Below, in pieces: positions 58,895 through 64,000 of a stretch of 64,000 nt of DNA; the first letter of the stretch is position 1; each line of letters opens with the position of its first letter. Position numbers and translations under genes: made by a program. The notes below the pieces were generated by a model. It ran no database searches. It had not been told where the DNA came from and saw nothing but the letters and a program-made list of their open reading frames with translations. The DNA is from Glandiceps talaboti (lineage: Eukaryota > Hemichordata > Enteropneusta > Spengelidae): NCBI RefSeq assembly GCF_964340395.1, contig NC_135558.1:7507001-7571000 (forward strand). The letters run 5' to 3'.

Positions 58895-59465
58895 TCATTT
58901 TTATGATCATCCTGACATACAAATTGTATATGTTCAAAAAATCACTTACGTTATCAGATCATGAAAAGGTTCAGGCAGAAAATTGCAAAGTGGAGACATT
59001 ACTTTGGATGTTTTATGCCAAGAAACATGCACACAGACAGTTATATCTTGTTTTTTCGTAGTCCTCTAAATGCGGCACTATTACAGTAGGTTCCATCCAT
59101 GCATTCATCTGTAATACGGTATTTCTCAGACATGTAATATCGAATTTCTTTCAAACCTGGCACAAAGGTGACATATCTCATGGGACAGATGCACACCGCT
59201 CAGTGATTCGTTTTATGATGATTAGTCACACAGAAGTAAAGTGATGGGGAATGTGAATTCTACAAAGACTTAATATCTCAAATTTTGAAAATTCATCATC
59301 TTTTACCCTGACAAGCAAACTGTATATGTACAAATGATTATGAAAGTCTCCTTGTCAAATCATTGAAGCGTTCAGGTACAGCATTTCAGAATTGAGACAT
59401 TCATTACACAGGCTGTTTTCAGCATAGAAACATGTGAATGAAAACATCCCTATTACTCTTTTTAT
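58895..59465. repeat. degenerate ~410-bp direct duplication
   Basis: CTGACATACAAATTGTATATG... GTTCAGGCAGAAAATTGCAAA... AGAAACATG at 58910-59030 is matched by CTGACAAGCAAACTGTATATG... GTTCAGGTACAGCATTTCAGA... AGAAACATG at 59308-59433. Confidence 0.5.
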
Positions 59466-60259
59466 ATGGAAACCTATAAAAACCATCCTATATTAATATC
59501 TGAAATCTCCTCAGTCATCAAAATAAAGCTAAAACTTTAAAGTAAGCATTATCCATTGTGACAACAGAGGAACAGATTTTACAATAAACCCATTCAATTG
59601 TAATCACAAGATGTTGACTGCATACATACATACATACATACATACATGCAAATATACTCAGTTAAAAACAGGTAAATACGAAATTTCTTCACAGTAACAG
59701 ATTTTAAAGTTCTTGGTAACACTATGACAAAAGAGTTTGTACATATATACGCATCTATTTCCACTGAAAAAGAGCTATTTTTCCAGGCAGTGGTCATTTC
59801 ATTTTATTTCATTTTTTTAATTAAAAGGTGCTACATTATTTCAACATTTTTACTATTCAGTTGTGATTATTTTTTTCTTGAGTTTGGAAGATGCAACTTT
59901 GAAGTTGAAAGTCATAGTAAGTCTTCAGGCTTCTGTTTCCTCAGTCAATAGATAAGGCGAAATATTCAATTGCCAAATTAGAAAATCAAATTAAACAAAT
60001 GTATACTGCCAGAAGATAGGTTTTGTGGATGATGATTGTATGGAGGAAGCTTGTCACTTTGGAATTGTGTATATGAGAACCGTATGGTGACTAACGGTTG
60101 CTGAGTGCATACTGTTCGGACAATATACATTTTATCATCTATTGAAACTGAAGGCCAAAAAAAATATGATGATATAAATCATTTTCATAATACTTCTATG
60201 AAAATGGATTTCTATTTTTTCAAAGAGCTAATTTCCATATTTGGACATAACAAACATGC

Positions 60260-60925
60260 ACAAGGCACATGGCAGGGAGATTATTGTGCTGCTATGATGT
60301 GTTCTAATCCATTGCAATAATGCCAGCAACTTGAGATCTTAGAACATTCATACACATGTAATGATACATTGATGTTACATTAGTTGTTAGATCAAGGCAA
60401 AGTTGTCAGTGAAAGATGTGACATGGACATTATTGCGTTGCTAAGGATGTATTTTAATCCATTGTGATATGTGGCAAACTACTTGAGGTATACGATAGCA
60501 CTCATCATGGAGTCATAGCACAACACATGTTTAGGTTGTAACTTGAATTACATCACAGGTCGTTGTATGACGGCAAAGCTGTCGATGAAAGATGTGACAC
60601 GGATATTACTGCACTGCTAAGGATGCATTCTAATCCCTTGCGTTCTGTAGCATACTACTCAAGTACTAAATTACAGAACTCACAGTACAACATATTCCTA
60701 AATTGAAGTTACATCAAAAGGTTGTTAGATCATGGCAAAGCTGTCTACGAAAGATATGACACAGATAGTATTGCTCTGCTAAAGGATGCAATCCAATCTC
60801 TTACAATATTCAACATACAACTTGAGGTCTACGATTGCACTCGTAAATGTAACATATGCACTATTCCTAGTTTGAAGTTACATCAGAGGTCGTTGGATCA
60901 CGTCAAACGTTGTCTGCAAAAGATC
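60260..60925. repeat. degenerate 160-177-bp tandem repeat, about 3.5 copies
   Basis: GTTGTTAGATCAtGGCAAAG-type starts lie at about 60384, 60562 and 60721, with a partial at 60888 and a truncated copy before. Shared inner blocks include GAAAGATGTGACACGGATAT and GCTAAGGATGCATTCTAATCC. The last full copy has an open frame (LDHGKAVYERYDTDSIALLK...). Confidence 0.8.
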
Positions 60926-60929
60926 CAAT

Positions 60930-62500
60930 CCTTTGAAATACGAGATTGACACTCATTGATTTGTGACTGTCATTACGATCAGCTGTACAAAGCAGTGTAA
61001 TTTCAAAACAGTGATCTAATTTACCTGACAAATGAGGGTGGATGCCTGTACTGATACATGGTTTGATCTCCTATTAAGTTGTCTCATTAACTGCAGACAC
61101 ACAATACATGAGATGAATCAGTAAAAGATACCTTCATGCGATACTCAAGTACTGTACTTTTACTTTACTTTCGCCGAAAAGCTGTGAAGTTTCCTAGGGT
61201 TCAATCACCCATGATTGAATAATATACTTTATGGGGTTTTTGTTCAAGACTACAGGTATACTTTTTCTTGGTTCACCTCATATATATTACTACTACTGAT
61301 GCAATACCTCCAAATATGATGTATCAGGGGTATTACTGATTTCACACCTCCCCCCCCCCCTCCCCCATACTACTAATACCTCCAAATTGCAGAACTGCGA
61401 ATGAAAAATTACAAACTGAGTTTACAAGATTTTCCTTGTGTCTCTTGCACAGATTTTAAAAGCTGGAGCAAAAATGTTTATTACAGTTATCTTGCCATGG
61501 TTTGGGAATTGTGATACAGGGAATCTGCTAAAGTGTATATCAGTTCCTCTCTCTCTACCATAATGTTAGTGGGGAACCACAGTATACCTGGGGAATGCTG
61601 GTAGATTTTACGTATTTACTGCCTTGAAGATAAAAAAAAATTGAAAACTTTAGAAAAAAAATCTGACATTGCAAAATGCTGACAACATGTGAAATGAAAG
61701 AGGTTTAATTTATATGTAAATAAGACAAAAAAAATTGTTTCTGATCAGTGTGCACATCACTTAAATACCCCTGTGTTGGTCTTTTTTTTTCGTGTTTGTC
61801 CAGACCATGCAATCTGCAAATCTTGGGGGAACCCAAAAATAACCCTCCCTACTTCAGTGAAGACAACTGCAGAGCCAATTATGAACAAGCAAATGACATC
61901 TGCCCCCACATACACACTTGCTTTAAAGTACTAAATAAAAAGAACAGTAACTGCCATAAATAGTATATTGAGTGACAGGTTTGTTGAGAATTAAAAAAGA
62001 AAAAAAAAAAGAAAAAAAAAAGTGTCGTTGCACCATTTTAGACAAACTGTCCTGACCAGAAACAATTCTTTCTTTTTTTCTTGACCTTACTGCTAGTGAT
62101 AATCACTGACTGAGTGCAACAAATTATTTGTTGAAAATTACATTTATCATCAGTAATTATTCAATTTGGTATGAGTAATCAGTATTACATCTATAAATGA
62201 CTTATTCAGTTTTAATATAGAAAATAATAATACTGAGATGACGAAATGCAGTATTGAAAATGTGATGATTTTGGAGAAATTATGGAAACAACACTACAGG
62301 TAAACGAAAATGGCTTTTGTAAAAGATAATTTAATAGCGGTTTTTACACAAGATTTTAGATTTTTAGATCAAATTAGGTATAACATAAAATCTACTTTTC
62401 CTAGTTAGTTATTATTTTCACAGTATTAAATCTGACTTTCATTGCGATGTAAGGAGACAGGTACAAAGACATTGACTGATTTGTTTAATTTTATATGCTC
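60930..62500. other. no gene seen
   Basis: Includes a C-run (about 61350-61365) and A-rich tracts (61990-62020); nothing coding is supported. Confidence 0.4.
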
Positions 62501-62513
62501 TCTGGCAACTTAC

Positions 62514-62610
62514 CAATTATACCATGGGTCTGATGATCAAATAATGCAATGCACAAAATCTCATTTAATTTGTCACTTTGACTGTTAACATTCAATGATG
62601 TGTCTGCATC
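62514..62610 (-). CDS. candidate minus-strand exon, product unknown
   Basis: Acceptor TTTTATTGTACAG and donor GTAAGT bracket 97 open bases. It reads DADTSLNVNSQSDKLNEILC, then IALFDHQTHGIIG. Both splice sites are good and composition is coding-like. Phase 0 in, 1 out. No partner exon next to it was established. Confidence 0.38.
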
Positions 62611-62981
62611 CTGTACAATAAAATACTACATAAACTTGGAAATTTTCACTAAAAGATTAATTTTCAATTTCACCGGAAAACAAAAAAACACGAAAATATC
62701 AATAACACGTCTTATAAACACAATGCATCAGTGTACCAGTAATTCCTAAAAAAAGGGACGACTTGGAGATCTTAAAACGTCATAATTTTCTAGTGGTGAA
62801 AACACCTAGCCTTACAACTTATACTACTCTGGCAGCATAGTTGTTCTTAGTCTAGCAAATTTACCAGTTACTAACACAAAGTATATCACTTTCATGTCAT
62901 CCAAATTCACATTGAGATAAAATGTGTCAAAGTACATTGCTTTGTGAAAATATCTGTCTCTCTGTCCCTCTTTTTCACTCG

Positions 62982-63170
<189 letters not shown>

Positions 63171-63309
63171 GTCAAGTCTATACATGTAGTTTGTTCACAT
63201 TTAGAGTTAACACATACTGTCTTGCACAACGCATGAAAAGTTGCCCCTTTTTACGTTATTAATCAATTACCTCTCCAACAGTAAACCTCTGGTACATTGT
63301 ATGCTTTGT

Positions 63310-63459
63310 CTAACTACTATGTATTCGAATCTTTTCATGGAACAGAATTTGTACATAAAAATGTTGCAGCCGCAATTCTACCAGTTCTAAGTCAAATAGT
63401 GGTAGCAAAGCATACAATGGTTCTTTCATTTCACTGTTGGACTTGTTCACACAAAATAC
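63310..63459 (-). CDS. candidate minus-strand exon or ORF end, product unknown
   Basis: After an AATCAG acceptor the frame reads VFCVNKSNSEMKEPLYALLP, then LFDLELVELRLQHFYVQILF and a stop at 63312-63310. Leucine-rich and helical. No strong donor, so it would be a terminal exon if real. Confidence 0.22.
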   Translation of the reverse strand, partial: VFCVNKSNSEMKEPLYALLPLFDLELVELRLQHFYVQILFHEKIRIHSS

Positions 63460-64000
63460 CTGATTCACTTGTTGAGGCATGTAATCATAATATTAGTATT
63501 AAAATAGCTTACAGTAAAATAACTTTTTCTCTTATTTCAATTTGACTGAAAATCAAAATCAAAATCTGTATTCTTTGAAACACACACAAATAATAAAACG
63601 TAAGAAAAGCAATTTTTTTGTTTCCAATTTACGCTATAACTTCATCTTTTCACATTTTTGTCTGGGAGGCACGATATAAAACGTTATAGCCCACATAAGA
63701 TTGCCTACCCTAGAGACATACACATACTAGATGTTACCTTGCACTGCATGATACAATCTGCTCCAAGCATAGTGCATATTAATGGACTGTACAATTCATA
63801 CATTTACAAATACACCATGGCATTATGGTACTGTACCATACTGTATCAACTCATTTCATTTCGCATACTGCAGTTACAGCATTCCGGATAATGAGTGAAC
63901 TTTTAACTATTTTCTGTGCAATTTTAAAATTTTCAACTACTTTGTACACAATTTTGAATGAACCACGACGATACGTATCATGATCAACCAATGTCTTATT

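Overview
The window reads as nuclear DNA of an invertebrate animal, probably marine. It is AT-rich, has GT-AG introns of a few hundred bases to about 1 kb, a basement-membrane laminin gene, an LGN/Pins-type GoLoco gene, tRNA-derived SINE copies, fold-back elements, a tyrosine-recombinase retrotransposon and very many mini- and microsatellites. I cannot name the species or phylum from sequence alone.

Region 1 (1-15672, + strand) is the 3' part of a laminin beta chain gene. Thirteen coding exons join in phase. The first six, with the start of the seventh, encode six laminin-type EGF (LE) modules that match LE8-LE13 of beta chains in order and spacing. The rest encode the C-terminal coiled-coil rod, which ends in a near-terminal cysteine and a stop at 15670-15672. 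The 5' half of the gene lies left of the window. Introns carry a 440-bp fold-back element, SINE copies and a smaller fold-back. The end of the coding sequence has been copied as a degenerate tandem array into the 3' UTR.

Region 2 (9821-15220) is a complete-looking DIRS-order retrotransposon, Ngaro/PAT-like, sitting antisense in the last laminin intron. It has one long Gag-RT-RNase H frame, an overlapping tyrosine recombinase frame, and split direct repeats that appear identical between copies, so it looks young.

Region 3 (about 15.7-25.8 kb) has no gene I can support. It holds the laminin 3' flank, a 32-bp minisatellite, a SINE, complementary TGTA and TACA microsatellites, and a G-rich quadruplex candidate.

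Region 4 (25822-28044, - strand) holds the last two exons of a GPSM2/LGN/Pins gene (GoLoco motifs 2-4). The 1.85-kb intron between them is mostly a 78-bp minisatellite. The TPR exons were not recognised here.

Region 5 (28-64 kb) is mostly non-coding and unusually rich in degenerate tandem repeats (units 30-180 bp) and inverted repeats. It contains scattered minus-strand exon-like segments with plausible splice sites (33.8, 34.0, 40.3, 40.6, 44.8, 51.5, 62.5 and 63.4 kb). Some are compatible in phase, but I could not assign a family; they are given at low confidence. No tRNA, rRNA or CRISPR locus was seen.
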